NCBI RefSeq assembly: GCF_036231945.1
Contig: NZ_CP109599.1
Location: 7,467,501-7,531,500, forward strand
From: Streptomyces sp. NBC_01429
Lineage (GTDB): Bacteria > Actinomycetota > Actinomycetes > Streptomycetales > Streptomycetaceae
Direction: 5' to 3'
Length of the DNA: 64,000 nt
Shown here: positions 17,751-26,819 of the stretch, one piece after another
Layout of the letters: every line of letters begins with the position of its first letter
Position numbering within the stretch: position 1 is the stretch's first letter
Program-made: the position numbers and the translations under genes
Notes under the pieces: model-generated
Databases searched by the model: none
Told to the model about the DNA's origin: nothing
Seen by the model: only the letters and a program-made list of their open reading frames with translations

Positions 17751-18730
17751 GCGGTGTCCAGGCCCTTGTTGCGGCGCAGCAGCCAGATGAAGAACGGCGC
17801 GCCGAGGAGGGCGGTGAGGATGCCCAGCGGCAGTTCGTTGGGACGGTTGAGCGTGCGGGAGAGCAGGTCGACGACGACGAGGTAGACCGCTCCCAACAGC
17901 GCGGTCAGCGGCAGGAGTTTACGGTGGTCGGCGCCGATGGTGAGGCGGACGAGGTGGGGGATCATCAGGCCGACGAATCCGATGCCGCCGGCGACGGCGA
18001 TCGTCGTTCCGGTGAGGAGCGAGGAGAGCACCAGCAGTACGGCACGGAGTCGGTTGACGTCCACACCGAGCGCGGTGGCGGATTCGTCGCCTGCCAGCAG
18101 GACGTTGAGCCGCCGGCCGAACAGGGCCAGCAGGACGGTCGTGGTGATGACCACCGCGCTGACGATGGGGAGTTGGCTCCACTGGGCCCCGGCGACACTG
18201 CCCAGCATCCAGAACATGACCGTGCGCAGTTCGGTGGGCGTGGCCCGCAGTTGCAGGAAGCTCGTCGCGGAGAGGAAGACATATCCGACGGCGACCCCGG
18301 CCAGGACCAGCCGGGTGGGCGCCATCCGTCCGCGCCGTCGGCCGAGGGCGAAGACCAGCACCCCGGCCGCCAGGGCGCCCACGAAGGCCGCCGCCGACAC
18401 TCCGAGGCCGCCGAGCGAGGCGCCCGAGGCCAGGACGATGACCACGACGGCACCGAGCGAGGCACCGGAGGAGAAGCCCAGGACGGTGGGGTCCGCCAGC
18501 GGATTGGACACCACGGCCTGTAGCACCGCACCGGAGACCGCCAGCCCCGCGCCGACCAGAGCGGCCAGCACCACACGGGGAGCCCGGAAGCTCCACACGA
18601 TCTGGTCCAGGGCCGGATCACCGGTCGCCCCGCCGCCGCCCACGTGGTGCAGGATGATCCGCCACACGTCGTGCAGCGGGACGGTGACGGCGCCGATGCT
18701 GACGGCCACCATCATGGTGACGATCAGCAC
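17747..18730 (-). CDS. FecCD-type iron-siderophore ABC permease
   Basis: This multi-helix permease of the FecCD/BtuC family has the typical motifs RAPRVVLAALVGAGLAVSGA, NPLADPTVLGFSSGASLGA and GTTIAVAGGIGFVGLMIPH. It forms the channel for the neighbouring binding protein and ATPase. The 5' end is a problem. The reading frame overlaps the end of the binding-protein gene, and there is no ATG, GTG or TTG between the ATG at 18889 (deep inside that gene) and GTG 18730. GTG 18730 is used here but shortens the first membrane helix; a CTG near 18775 would restore it. Confidence 0.8.
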   Translation of the reverse strand: MLIVTMMVAVSIGAVTVPLHDVWRIILHHVGGGGATGDPALDQIVWSFRAPRVVLAALVGAGLAVSGAVLQAVVSNPLADPTVLGFSSGASLGAVVVIVLASGASLGGLGVSAAAFVGALAAGVLVFALGRRRGRMAPTRLVLAGVAVGYVFLSATSFLQLRATPTELRTVMFWMLGSVAGAQWSQLPIVSAVVITTTVLLALFGRRLNVLLAGDESATALGVDVNRLRAVLLVLSSLLTGTTIAVAGGIGFVGLMIPHLVRLTIGADHRKLLPLTALLGAVYLVVVDLLSRTLNRPNELPLGILTALLGAPFFIWLLRRNKGLDTA

Positions 18731-18771
18731 GGCGAGCAGTCCGAGCGCGGCGAGCGGCAGTCCCAGCCGCC

Positions 18772-19806
18772 TCAGAACGCGTCGGGGTGCAGCATCCTGG
18801 CAGTCCGGTCGACGGCCAGGTCGTTGCTGGGGCCCAGGTACATCGAGTCGGACAGCACCGTGTACGTGTTGTTCTTGGCGGCCGGCCACTGGGGGAACTC
18901 CTTGAGCAGTTGCTTGGCGTACGCCGTCGGGTCGTCCGCGTTGTAGCTGATGACGACGAGGGCGTCGACGTCGGTGGCGGCGACCTTCTCCTTGCTCAGA
19001 TCGGCGAAGGTGGTCTCGGCGGCCGATTCGAAGGCGTTGGCGCCGCCGGCCTTGGTGAGGATGTCGTTGAAGATGCCATGGGCGACGACCGAGCTGAAGT
19101 CGTTGCCGCCCATCGACATGTTGGCGAAGAGCACCATCACCTTCGGCTTCTTCTCGCCCTTCACCTTCGCTGACACCGCGGCGATCGACTTCTCGGACGC
19201 GGCGATCAGCTTCTCGGCGCGGTCGCCGACGTTGAAGATCTTGCCCATGTCGCGCAGCAGCTTGTAGCTGTCGGAGATGGTCATCCTGGAGGGGTCGTCG
19301 TCGCAGCCCTGCGGGGAGACGTAACTGTTCGCGTTCACCGTCCTGAGCTGGTCCCGGGTGGCGAAGCCGTTCTTCGCGTCGAAGCCGTAGGTCGTGACGG
19401 ACAGGACGAAGTCCGGCCGCAGGCCCAGCATCGCCTCGCGGGAGATGTCGTAGGCCTCATTGGGCTTGACGCCCCCGGTGGGCAGCGCCTCGATGGCCTC
19501 GGCGCGGCCCGGAACCTCGGACATCCCGTAGGTCTGCTGGTTGGAGACGACACGGTCGCCGAGCCCCAGCGCGAGCAGTGTGGAGACCTCGGCGACGGAG
19601 GCGCCGTTCATGACGACCACTCTGCCGGGGGCCTTGGTGAAGGTCTCGGTCCGCCCGCAGTTCTCGATGGTCACCGGGTAGCCGGACTCCGCCGCGGGCC
19701 CGGATGCCTTGCTGCTCACCGTCTCCGTCGAGGATTCGGCACATGCCGTCGTGACCAGACACAGTGCTGCGGTCAGGACCACGGCGACGGGCCGTTTCTT
19801 CGGCAT
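18772..19806 (-). CDS. iron-siderophore type ABC substrate-binding lipoprotein
   Basis: The 344-residue protein has a signal peptide with a lipobox (LCLVTTAC) and a FepB/FhuD/BtuF-like fold (Peripla_BP_2). Diagnostic segments are IENCGRTETFTKAPGRVVV, LLALGLGDRVV and DALVVISYNADDPTAYAKQL. It should bind a ferric siderophore or similar chelate and deliver it to the permease. AAGGAG lies six bases before ATG 19806. I found no sequence resembling the actinobacterial iron box upstream, so iron regulation is not shown. The leader contains a 9-bp inverted repeat at 19844-19891. Confidence 0.88.
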   Translation of the reverse strand: MPKKRPVAVVLTAALCLVTTACAESSTETVSSKASGPAAESGYPVTIENCGRTETFTKAPGRVVVMNGASVAEVSTLLALGLGDRVVSNQQTYGMSEVPGRAEAIEALPTGGVKPNEAYDISREAMLGLRPDFVLSVTTYGFDAKNGFATRDQLRTVNANSYVSPQGCDDDPSRMTISDSYKLLRDMGKIFNVGDRAEKLIAASEKSIAAVSAKVKGEKKPKVMVLFANMSMGGNDFSSVVAHGIFNDILTKAGGANAFESAAETTFADLSKEKVAATDVDALVVISYNADDPTAYAKQLLKEFPQWPAAKNNTYTVLSDSMYLGPSNDLAVDRTARMLHPDAF

Positions 19807-19843
19807 ACGGACTCCTTGGTGCGAGGTGAAGGGATTGCACTCC

Positions 19844-19891
19844 AGTAGTCGGGGCACGCCGCGGCCGAGTTCCAGGCGGGGGCCGACTACT
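19844..19891 (-). promoter_or_regulatory. inverted repeat in the leader of the binding-protein gene
   Basis: AGTAGTCGG at 19844-19852 pairs perfectly with CCGACTACT at 19883-19891 across a 30-nt GC-rich loop, beginning 38 bases before the start codon. It could be a leader hairpin or a split operator. It does not match a riboswitch class known to me. Confidence 0.35.
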
Positions 19892-19950
19892 TCGCGGCGG
19901 CGGACCGGTGGGGTCGGCGGCCGGCCGGGGCGGGCAGCGGCGGACCCGCT

Positions 19951-19990
19951 GGGTGTCGGTGTCACACACCTCCGGCGGACACCGACACCC
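19951..19990 (-). terminator. strong hairpin terminator after the ECF sigma gene
   Basis: A 13-bp perfect inverted repeat (GGGTGTCGGTGTC and its complement) with a 14-nt loop starts seven bases after the sigma-factor stop. It separates that gene from the iron-transport genes transcribed in the same direction. Confidence 0.75.
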
Positions 19991-19996
19991 CTCAAT

Positions 19997-20590
19997 TCAT
20001 GCGGCCGGCGCGTCCGCCTCGACGAGCAGGCCGAGGAGTGTGCTCCGGGCGCGGGCCACGCGGGAGCGGACCGTACCGATGGGGCAGCCGACGATCTCGG
20101 CCGCCTCCCCGTAGGTCAGCCCCAGCATCTGAGTGAGCACGAAAGCCTCACGACGGTCGTCCGGCAGCGTCTCCAGCAGATCGAGGAGCGCGATGCCGTC
20201 GTCGAAGCCGGGCATGTCGCACGGCTGGGCGCGCTCGACCGCCGACTGCCAGTCCGGGGCGTCGCCGGTGCGCGGCCGGGCGGCGGCGTACCGGAAGCTG
20301 TCGATCACCGCGCGGCGCGCGATGGACAGCAGCCAGGTCCTGGCCGAGGAGCGTCCCTCGAACCGGTGCAGGCTGCCGAGCGCTCGCAGGAACGTCTCCT
20401 GGGTGAGGTCGTCGGCGGCCTGGGGATCGGCGGACAGGTGCGCGACGTAGCGCAGCACGTCCCGGTGCAGGGCGCGGACGAAGTGGTCGACGGCCACCGG
20501 GTCGCCACCACGGGCGGCCAGTGCCCAGGCAGTGGTCGACTCCTCGGCCGACATCATGTCGTCGCACGGGACGGTCAGGGCAGAACTCAT
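19997..20590 (-). CDS. ECF-family RNA polymerase sigma factor
   Basis: The 197-residue protein has region 2 (DPQAADDLTQETFLRALGSL and TWLLSIARRAVIDSFR) and region 4 (LPDDRREAFVLTQMLGLTYGEAAEIVGCPIGTVRSRV) but no region 3, which is the ECF layout. ATG 20590 is chosen over upstream in-frame codons because AAGGAC precedes it. No zinc-binding anti-sigma factor is adjacent. The next upstream gene on the same strand is a His/Met-rich membrane protein and the one before that a copper-chaperone remnant, so a metal-stress role is suggested by context only. Confidence 0.88.
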   Translation of the reverse strand: MSSALTVPCDDMMSAEESTTAWALAARGGDPVAVDHFVRALHRDVLRYVAHLSADPQAADDLTQETFLRALGSLHRFEGRSSARTWLLSIARRAVIDSFRYAAARPRTGDAPDWQSAVERAQPCDMPGFDDGIALLDLLETLPDDRREAFVLTQMLGLTYGEAAEIVGCPIGTVRSRVARARSTLLGLLVEADAPAA

Positions 20591-20726
20591 CACAAAGTGT
20601 CCTTCTCGGGTCATCCGTGATCCGGACCCGCGCGAGAGCGCCGTGGTCCGGTAAGAGGTACGGCCGTACGTGGAGGTACGACCGATGCCCGAAGCGCGCG
20701 CGGGCACTTCGGGAGAACGGCTGCCG

Positions 20727-21392
20727 TCAGACGGCAGCGGTCCCCTCCGGTGGTCCCCGGGAAGTGATCGCGTGAACGAGAACGAGCAGTCGCGGTGCCC
20801 GGTCCGGGAAGCCGCGGCGCACCCGGACGCGCGGACGGTGCGGCGGGGCGGGCAGGGCGAGCAGCAGCCGCACCGGCGCGGTCAGCCGCCATGCCAGGGC
20901 CCGCAGGACACGGAAAGCGGCGCGCTCGCCGTACGCGAGCCACACCCCGCACAACAGCGCTGCCAGCAGGTGGGCGACGAACATCCCGGACGACGACATA
21001 CCGCCGTCCATCCCGTGCCCCTCATGAGCCAGGTGCCCGGCGCCCATCCGCGCCATGTCCGCGGAGTCCATGTCCATGGATCCCGCGCCGTGCCCCGTCG
21101 CGCCGTGCCCCGTCGAGCCGGGGGCCGACTGCCCGACGGCCGACTGCGCCAGTGAGAACGAGGAGTGGAGCGCGCCCTGGACGACGACCACCACGGACAC
21201 GATCAGTGGCAGCCCCCGCTCGCGGCCGGCGAGGCACCAGCCCGCGCCGCCCGTCGCCAGGGCCGCGGCGGTCATCGCCCACCAGGGCACCGGGGAGCCG
21301 GACATGACCACATGGCCCAGGGCGGCGAGCAGCACACAGACGGCCGCGAACATCGCGGCCCGCACCGTGCGCAGACACCACCCAGCGGTCAT
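20727..21392 (-). CDS. His/Met-rich membrane protein, possible copper-related
   Basis: The 221-residue protein has about four membrane helices: two near the N terminus, one about residue 75 and one after residue 145. The loop between the third and fourth (about 90-140) is packed with His, Met, Gly and Asp (HGATGHGAG, SMDMDSADMARMG, HEGHGMDGGM), which looks like a soft-metal binding patch. The C-terminal tail is Pro/Arg-rich. I know no named family. ATG 21392 has GAGG six bases upstream; another ATG lies at 21404. It is transcribed with the PCu(A)C remnant upstream and the ECF sigma gene downstream. Confidence 0.6.
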   Translation of the reverse strand: MTAGWCLRTVRAAMFAAVCVLLAALGHVVMSGSPVPWWAMTAAALATGGAGWCLAGRERGLPLIVSVVVVVQGALHSSFSLAQSAVGQSAPGSTGHGATGHGAGSMDMDSADMARMGAGHLAHEGHGMDGGMSSSGMFVAHLLAALLCGVWLAYGERAAFRVLRALAWRLTAPVRLLLALPAPPHRPRVRVRRGFPDRAPRLLVLVHAITSRGPPEGTAAV

Positions 21393-21603
21393 CACGGGCC
21401 TCATCCTCGCATCAGGAACCGGAGCCTCATGGTGAGTTACGAGCGGATACCCGGCCCGCTGCTCAACGCGGGGCCGGTGAGCTGGAACACGCCGTGCGCC
21501 GGGAACCGTACCGAGGTCCGAGCCGACTACGTGGAACCCGGTAAGTGGCGAGCGGGACCGTGCCCCGCCCCCGGTCCGGCCCCGGCCCGGCCCGGCAGCG
21601 GTG

Positions 21604-22047
21604 TCAGTCGATGCCGGGCCGGACCACGACCGCCAGGCTCTTCCGGGAGCCGCTGTGGCGGAAGTGCAGGACGAAGGGGACCGAGTCACCCGGCCGCCAG
21701 TGTGTTTTCGTCTTCGTCTTCACCATGACGTTCAGGCCGTACGGGGACATGGCCAGTGTTCCGCCTCCCGGGACGGTCGCCGAGCCGACCATGGTCATGG
21801 AGGCGGCTCCCTGTCCGTTGCTCCGGTCGGTGCTGAGCATGGCCTCCTCCATCTCCGGGGAGGTCACGGAGGTCAGTTCGTCATCGGCGTCGCCGCTGTT
21901 CGCTATCCGGAAGTAGACGGAGGTGTACCGGCCGTCGCCGTACGGCAGGAAGATACGCGCGTCGCTGATCCCGATCCGGGGCCCCGGCCCGCGGCCACAC
22001 GGAGAGAGTGCGGGGGGAAGTAGGAAGGCCCGACGCGGTGTGTTCCA
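21604..22047 (-). pseudogene. PCu(A)C copper-chaperone remnant without a usable start
   Basis: The frame reads through a good C-terminal two-thirds of a PCu(A)C (DUF461) domain: RIGISDARIFLPYGDG, YTSVYFRIANSGD, LTSVTSPEMEEAML, SMTMVGSATVPAGG-like, MSPYGLNVMV and HFRHSG. In this family such proteins pass Cu(I) to extracytoplasmic targets and need a signal peptide. Upstream of RIGIS the frame has no ATG, GTG or TTG before a TGA at 22048-22050, and the first in-frame GTG (21867) lies inside the domain. ATG 22066 in another frame could supply an N terminus if one base were missing from the G6 run at 22012-22017. The gene is probably broken, or a sequencing indel is present. Confidence 0.6.
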
Positions 22048-22241
22048 TCAGGGCCGCGAGCACCATGCTGACACGGCGGACAGCCGCAACACGCGCCCGC
22101 GCGGCCTTCCCGCACGTGACGCTTCTCCCAGAGCCGCACGGGAACCGGAGCGGCCCGCGATCCGACGTCGGGACGGTGCGTCAGGTGCGTCATCCGCGAA
22201 CAGGTCCTGGCCCCGCGACCGTCCGCGTGTTACCAAGAGCC

Positions 22242-23798
22242 ATGCCCGCACACGCCTCGTACGACGCCGTCATCGTGGGCGGCGGCCACAACGGCCTGGT
22301 CGCCGCCGCCTACCTCGCCCGCGCCGGGCGCTCCGTCCTGGTCCTGGAGCGCCTCGGGAACACCGGCGGCGCCGCCGTCTCCAGCCGCCCCTTCGCCGGG
22401 GTGGACGCGCGCCTGTCCCGCTACTCGTATCTGGTCTCCCTGCTGCCCCCGAAGATCGTGCGCGAGCTGGAGCTGCGCTTCACCACGCGCCGGCGGACGG
22501 TGTCCTCGTACACCCCGCTGGGCGACGGCGGGCTGCTGGTGGGAGAGGGCCGGACGCGCGCCTCCTTCGCCGCGCTGACCGGCGGCGACACGGAGTACGC
22601 GGCGTGGCGGGAGTTCTACGGGATGACCGCGCGGGTGGCCGAGCGGGTCTTTCCCACCCTCACCGAGCCGCTGCCCACCCGCGAGGCGCTGCGCGCGCGC
22701 ATCGACGACGACACCGCCTGGCGCACACTCTTCGAGGAGCCGATCGGCGTCGGCATCGAGGAGCGGTTCCGCCATGACCTCGTACGCGGAGTGGCGCTGA
22801 CGGACGCCCTGATCGGCACCTTCGCCGACGCCCACGACCCGTCCCTCGTGCAGAACCGCTGTTTCCTCTACCACGTGATCGGCGGCGGCACCGGCGACTG
22901 GGACGTGCCGGTGGGCGGCATGGGAGCGCTCACCGACGCCCTGGCGCACTCGGCGCGGACGGCGGGCGCGGAGATCGTCACCGGGCACGAGGCCACCGGC
23001 ATCGAGACCGACGGGTCCCATGCCGAAGTCACCTTCCGCACGGGGGAGTCGACCGGTACGGTGGCGGCCCGGCAGGTCCTGGTGAACGCCTCGCCCCGGG
23101 CGCTGGCCGCCCTCCTCGGCGAGGACCCGCCGCCCGCCGCCGAGGGCGCCCAGCTCAAGGTCAACATGGTGCTGCGCCGGCTGCCCGCGCTGCGCGACCG
23201 GTCGGTGGATCCCCGGGAGGCCTTCGGCGGTACGTTCCATATCGCCGAGGGATACGGCCAGTTGGCCACCGCCTACCGGGAGGCGTCCCAGGGCCGGCCG
23301 CCGAGCGTCCCGCCCTCCGAGATCTACTGCCACTCCCTGACCGACCCCTCGATCCTCGGCCCGGAACTCGCCGCCCGCGGCTACCAGACGCTCACCCTGT
23401 TCGGACTGCACACGCCCGCCCGGCTGTTCGCGGCGGACAACGATGCCGTACGGGCACGGCTGCTCGCCGCGACCCTCGCCGAGCTGGACGAGCGGCTCGC
23501 CGAACCCCTCGCGGACTGCCTCGCCGTGGACGCGGAGGGCCGGCCCTGTGTCGAGGCGAAGACCCCCCTCGACCTCGAACGCGAACTGGGGCTGCCCGGC
23601 GGCCATATCTTCCACCGGGACCTCTCCTTCCCCTACGCCGCGCCCGCCGGGGAGTCCGGCGCGGTCGGGGCGAGCGGCCGGTGGGGCGTGGAGACGGCGC
23701 ACGCGAACGTCTCCCTGTGCGGCGCGGGCGCGGTACGCGGCGGCGGGGTCAGCGGGGTGCCGGGTCACAACGCGGCGATGGCGGTGCTGGGCGAGTAG
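22242..23798 (+). CDS. FAD-dependent oxidoreductase, phytoene desaturase/PYROXD2-like
   Basis: The 518-residue protein has the dinucleotide-binding motif DAVIVGGGHNGLVAAAYLARAG at the N terminus and a closing GAGAVRGGGVSGVPGHNAAM segment, both typical of the amine-oxidase/phytoene desaturase superfamily. The overall layout is closest to PYROXD2-like proteins. There are no carotenoid genes nearby, so carotenoid synthesis is not implied and the substrate is unknown. ATG 22242 sits just before the FAD motif; the frame is open from 22008 but the extra part looks non-coding. Confidence 0.82.
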   Translation: MPAHASYDAVIVGGGHNGLVAAAYLARAGRSVLVLERLGNTGGAAVSSRPFAGVDARLSRYSYLVSLLPPKIVRELELRFTTRRRTVSSYTPLGDGGLLVGEGRTRASFAALTGGDTEYAAWREFYGMTARVAERVFPTLTEPLPTREALRARIDDDTAWRTLFEEPIGVGIEERFRHDLVRGVALTDALIGTFADAHDPSLVQNRCFLYHVIGGGTGDWDVPVGGMGALTDALAHSARTAGAEIVTGHEATGIETDGSHAEVTFRTGESTGTVAARQVLVNASPRALAALLGEDPPPAAEGAQLKVNMVLRRLPALRDRSVDPREAFGGTFHIAEGYGQLATAYREASQGRPPSVPPSEIYCHSLTDPSILGPELAARGYQTLTLFGLHTPARLFAADNDAVRARLLAATLAELDERLAEPLADCLAVDAEGRPCVEAKTPLDLERELGLPGGHIFHRDLSFPYAAPAGESGAVGASGRWGVETAHANVSLCGAGAVRGGGVSGVPGHNAAMAVLGE

Positions 23799-23830
23799 CC
23801 ACCGGCGCTGGGGGCGCCGGACCGGGGATC

Positions 23831-25516
23831 TCAGTCCGGCGAGGCGCTCCAGCCGTCCGCGTGCAGCCGCGCCGAGTCCCGCCGCCGCGACTCGTCGAAG
23901 ACCGTACGGCCGTCGTCGCCCTCGATCCGCAGGTCGTCCACGTACACGCCGCGCCCGGTGTACGGCCCGCTCGTCGCGTACCGCCAGCGCAGCCGTAGCG
24001 CCGCCGCGTCCCGCCGGGCCGGCAGATCGGCGGTCACCCGGTGCCAGACCCGGCCCGACCAGCCAGTGACCGAACCCGCCGGACGGCGCAGCGGGTCGTG
24101 TCCCGGCCGTACGGTCGTGAAGGGCACCGGCCGCCAGCCGCCGCCCGCGTCCACCGACATCTCCAGGAACAGCGTGCCGCGGTCGGGCACGGTGTCCCAC
24201 CACAGCGCGCAGCTCAGCCGCCCCCGCCCCGGCCCCGGATCCATCTCCGGCAGCGTGAGCGTGGCCGTCGCACCGCTCGCCATCCCGGAGAACCAGGCGG
24301 TGGCGCCCCGCACCGGCAGGACCGGCACGGCGCGGGCCATCCGGTCCGCGCACGCCACGCGCGGCGCGCTGCCCGAGCGCAGGCCGCGCATCGGATGGAC
24401 GGAGTTGCCGAGCAGGATCAGGAACGAGTCGGTCGTCGGATCGAGCACCAGGGAGGTCCCGGTGAAGCCGGTGTGGCCGGCCGTGCGCGGCGTGGCCATC
24501 GCGCCCATGTACCAGCGCCGGCACAGCTCGAAGCCCAGCCCGTGCGGCTCACCGGGGAACGCGCCGTTGAAGTCGGTGAACATCAGCTCCACCGACTCGG
24601 GGCGCAGGATCCTCGCCGCGCCGTACGCGCCGCCGTTCAGGAGCGTACGGGCGAGGACCGCAAGGTCCCGGGCGGTGGAGAAGACGCCCGCGTGGCCCGC
24701 GACCCCGCCCAGCGCGTACGCGTTCTCGTCGTGCACCTCGCCCCGCACCGGCCCCCGGTCGAGCCCCGACCACGGCGGGCGCGCGTCCTCGGTGGCGGCG
24801 ATGAACGGCCGCCAGGAGAGCGGCGGGTTGTAGCGCGTGCGGCGCATCCCGAGCGGAGCCGTGATCTCGTCGTGGAGCAGGGCGTCCAGCGGGCGTGCGG
24901 TGATCCGCTCCAGGAGCAGCTGTACGGCGATGAGATTGAGGTCCGAGTAGAGACAGACCGTGCCCGGCGGGTGCGCCGGAGCCTCGTTCCACAGCATCCG
25001 CAGCTTCCCCTCCCGGGTCGGCTCGGTGTACAGCGGCAGCCAGGCACGCAGCCCGGAGGTATGGGTCAGCAACTGCCGCACCGTGATGTCCCGCTTGCCA
25101 GCGCCCCCGAACTCCGGCAGATACGAGGCGACGCGCGCCGCCGGCTCCAGCTCGCCCCGCTCGATCCGCCGCACCGCCAGGATCGAGGTGAACAGCTTGG
25201 AGAGGGAGGCCAGGTCGAAGACCGTGTCCTCGGCCATCGCCAGCTGCCGCCCGGCCGGCAGCTCCACGGCCCTGCCGGTCCGCTCGTCGTACCCCGCGTA
25301 CCGCACGGCGCTGCCGATCGCGCGGTGCAGAGCCACCGTCCGGCCCCGCCCGGCGAGCAGCACCGCGCCCGCGTACCAGGGATGGACGGGGGAGGGGCCC
25401 AGGAAGGCGGCCGCCTCGTCGACCAGCCGCTCCAGCTGCCCGGCGATCAGCCCCGCGCTCCCGGCGGAGCCGTACCGCAGGGTGGGCGCCGTCCCGTCCG
25501 TCTCGTCCTCCGCCAT
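23831..25516 (-). CDS. serine hydrolase, class C beta-lactamase family
   Basis: The 561-residue protein has the SxxK nucleophile motif in VFDLASLSKLFTS, a Tyr-Ser-Asp triad (CLYSDLNLIAV) and a late HTGFTGTSLVLDP segment corresponding to the KTG box. This is the penicillin-binding/esterase EstB-like superfamily. The last 170 residues form an extra beta-rich region (LFLEMSVDAGGGWRPV, WRYATSGPYTGRGVYVDDL) that looks like a carbohydrate-binding or jelly-roll module. No signal peptide is visible, so it may be intracellular. It could act on peptides, esters or beta-lactams. Confidence 0.8.
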   Translation of the reverse strand: MAEDETDGTAPTLRYGSAGSAGLIAGQLERLVDEAAAFLGPSPVHPWYAGAVLLAGRGRTVALHRAIGSAVRYAGYDERTGRAVELPAGRQLAMAEDTVFDLASLSKLFTSILAVRRIERGELEPAARVASYLPEFGGAGKRDITVRQLLTHTSGLRAWLPLYTEPTREGKLRMLWNEAPAHPPGTVCLYSDLNLIAVQLLLERITARPLDALLHDEITAPLGMRRTRYNPPLSWRPFIAATEDARPPWSGLDRGPVRGEVHDENAYALGGVAGHAGVFSTARDLAVLARTLLNGGAYGAARILRPESVELMFTDFNGAFPGEPHGLGFELCRRWYMGAMATPRTAGHTGFTGTSLVLDPTTDSFLILLGNSVHPMRGLRSGSAPRVACADRMARAVPVLPVRGATAWFSGMASGATATLTLPEMDPGPGRGRLSCALWWDTVPDRGTLFLEMSVDAGGGWRPVPFTTVRPGHDPLRRPAGSVTGWSGRVWHRVTADLPARRDAAALRLRWRYATSGPYTGRGVYVDDLRIEGDDGRTVFDESRRRDSARLHADGWSASPD

Positions 25517-25669
25517 CAGCCGTCCCCTCCTCGCGCACGGTACCGAACACCCCTCCCGCTCCAGCGGATACCACAGCGGAACTGAGCACGCGTCAAGGAC
25601 CGCCGCCCCCTACCGGCGTCCGGCTCAGCCCACCGCGCGCACCCGGGCGACCTCTGGCAGCGTGTGAGC

Positions 25670-26776
25670 ATGGCTACGCGCATCGGCATCAGGTCACTGA
25701 CCTCCCAGTGGACCGTGGTGGTGCCACTGCTCGCGGTGGTGGCGCTCGTGCTCAGCTGGGGGCGCAGCCTGCCGGGCTTCGCCGTCGGTCTGGTCGCGCT
25801 CTGCCTCGCCGGCGCGGTGCTCGCGGCGGTGCACCACGCCGAGGTGATCGCGCACCGGGTGGGGGAGCCGTTCGGCTCGCTGGTGCTCGCCGTCGCCGTC
25901 ACGGTCATCGAGGTGGCGCTCATCGTCACCCTCATGATCGACGGCGGTGACAAGATCGCCTCGCTGGCCCGCGACACCGTCTTCGCCGCCGTCATGATCA
26001 CCTGCAACGGCATCCTCGGACTGTGTCTGCTGGTCGGCGCGGTCCGCAGCAGAATCGCCGTGTTCAACCCCGAGGGCACCGGCACCGCGCTCGCCACCGT
26101 CGCGACACTGGCCACCCTCACCCTGGTGCTCCCCACCTTCACCACCAGCAAGCCGGGCCCCCAGTTCTCCCCGGCCCAACTGGGCTTCGCGGCCGTCGCC
26201 TCGCTCGGCCTGTGGGGGCTGTTCGTCGCCGTGCAGACCGTGCGGCACCGGGACTACTTTCTGCCCGTCACCCAGGAGGGCGATCTGCGGGAGGACGATT
26301 CGCACGCCCCACCGCCCACTCGCCGGGCCACTCTGCTGAGCCTGGTGATGCTCCTGGTGGCGCTGATCGCGGTCGTGGGGGACGCGAAGGCGGTCTCCCC
26401 GACCATCGAATCGGCGGTGGACTCGGCCGGGCTGCCCCAGGCCGTGGTCGGGGTCGTCATCGCACTGCTGGTGCTCCTGCCCGAGACCATCGCCGCCGTG
26501 CGCTCCGCCCGCCGCGAGCGGGTGCAGACCAGCCTCAACCTGGCGCTCGGCTCCGCCATGGCCAGCATCGGACTGACCATCCCGGCGATCGCGCTCGCCA
26601 CCATCTGGCTGGAAGGCCCCCTGGTCCTCGGCCTCGACGCCACCCACATGGTGCTCCTCGCGCTGACCGTGGTCGTCGGCGCGCTGACCGTCGCACCCGG
26701 CCGCGCCACCCTGCTCCAGGGCGGAGTCCACCTGGGAATCTTCGCCGCGTTCGTCTTTCTCGCCATCAGCCCGTGA
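25670..26776 (+). CDS. Ca2+/H+ (or Na+/H+) antiporter, ChaA/CaCA family
   Basis: The 368-residue protein has about ten or eleven membrane helices arranged as two inverted Na_Ca_ex repeats. Each repeat carries a conserved acidic motif: VTVIEVALIVTLM in the first half and LLPETIAAVRSARRERVQTS followed by NLALGSAMASIGL in the second. The length matches E. coli ChaA. ATG 25670 is preferred; a GTG two codons upstream (25664) is possible. It diverges from the serine hydrolase gene and precedes the acyl-CoA synthetase by 43 bases. Confidence 0.88.
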   Translation: MATRIGIRSLTSQWTVVVPLLAVVALVLSWGRSLPGFAVGLVALCLAGAVLAAVHHAEVIAHRVGEPFGSLVLAVAVTVIEVALIVTLMIDGGDKIASLARDTVFAAVMITCNGILGLCLLVGAVRSRIAVFNPEGTGTALATVATLATLTLVLPTFTTSKPGPQFSPAQLGFAAVASLGLWGLFVAVQTVRHRDYFLPVTQEGDLREDDSHAPPPTRRATLLSLVMLLVALIAVVGDAKAVSPTIESAVDSAGLPQAVVGVVIALLVLLPETIAAVRSARRERVQTSLNLALGSAMASIGLTIPAIALATIWLEGPLVLGLDATHMVLLALTVVVGALTVAPGRATLLQGGVHLGIFAAFVFLAISP

Positions 26777-26819
26777 CCGGGGGATTGACCCGCCCGCCGG
26801 CCGCACGGAGGATCGCGGG

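Noticed and set aside
19807-19996. An iron-box (DmdR/IdeR) operator before the siderophore-binding gene
   Set aside because: I looked for the TTAGG-type palindrome and found none; only a GC-rich inverted repeat is present.
22048-22251. An upstream minus-strand ORF as the missing N terminus of the PCu(A)C protein
   Set aside because: It is in the same frame but ends in a TGA before the domain, and its end has no signal peptide or lipobox.
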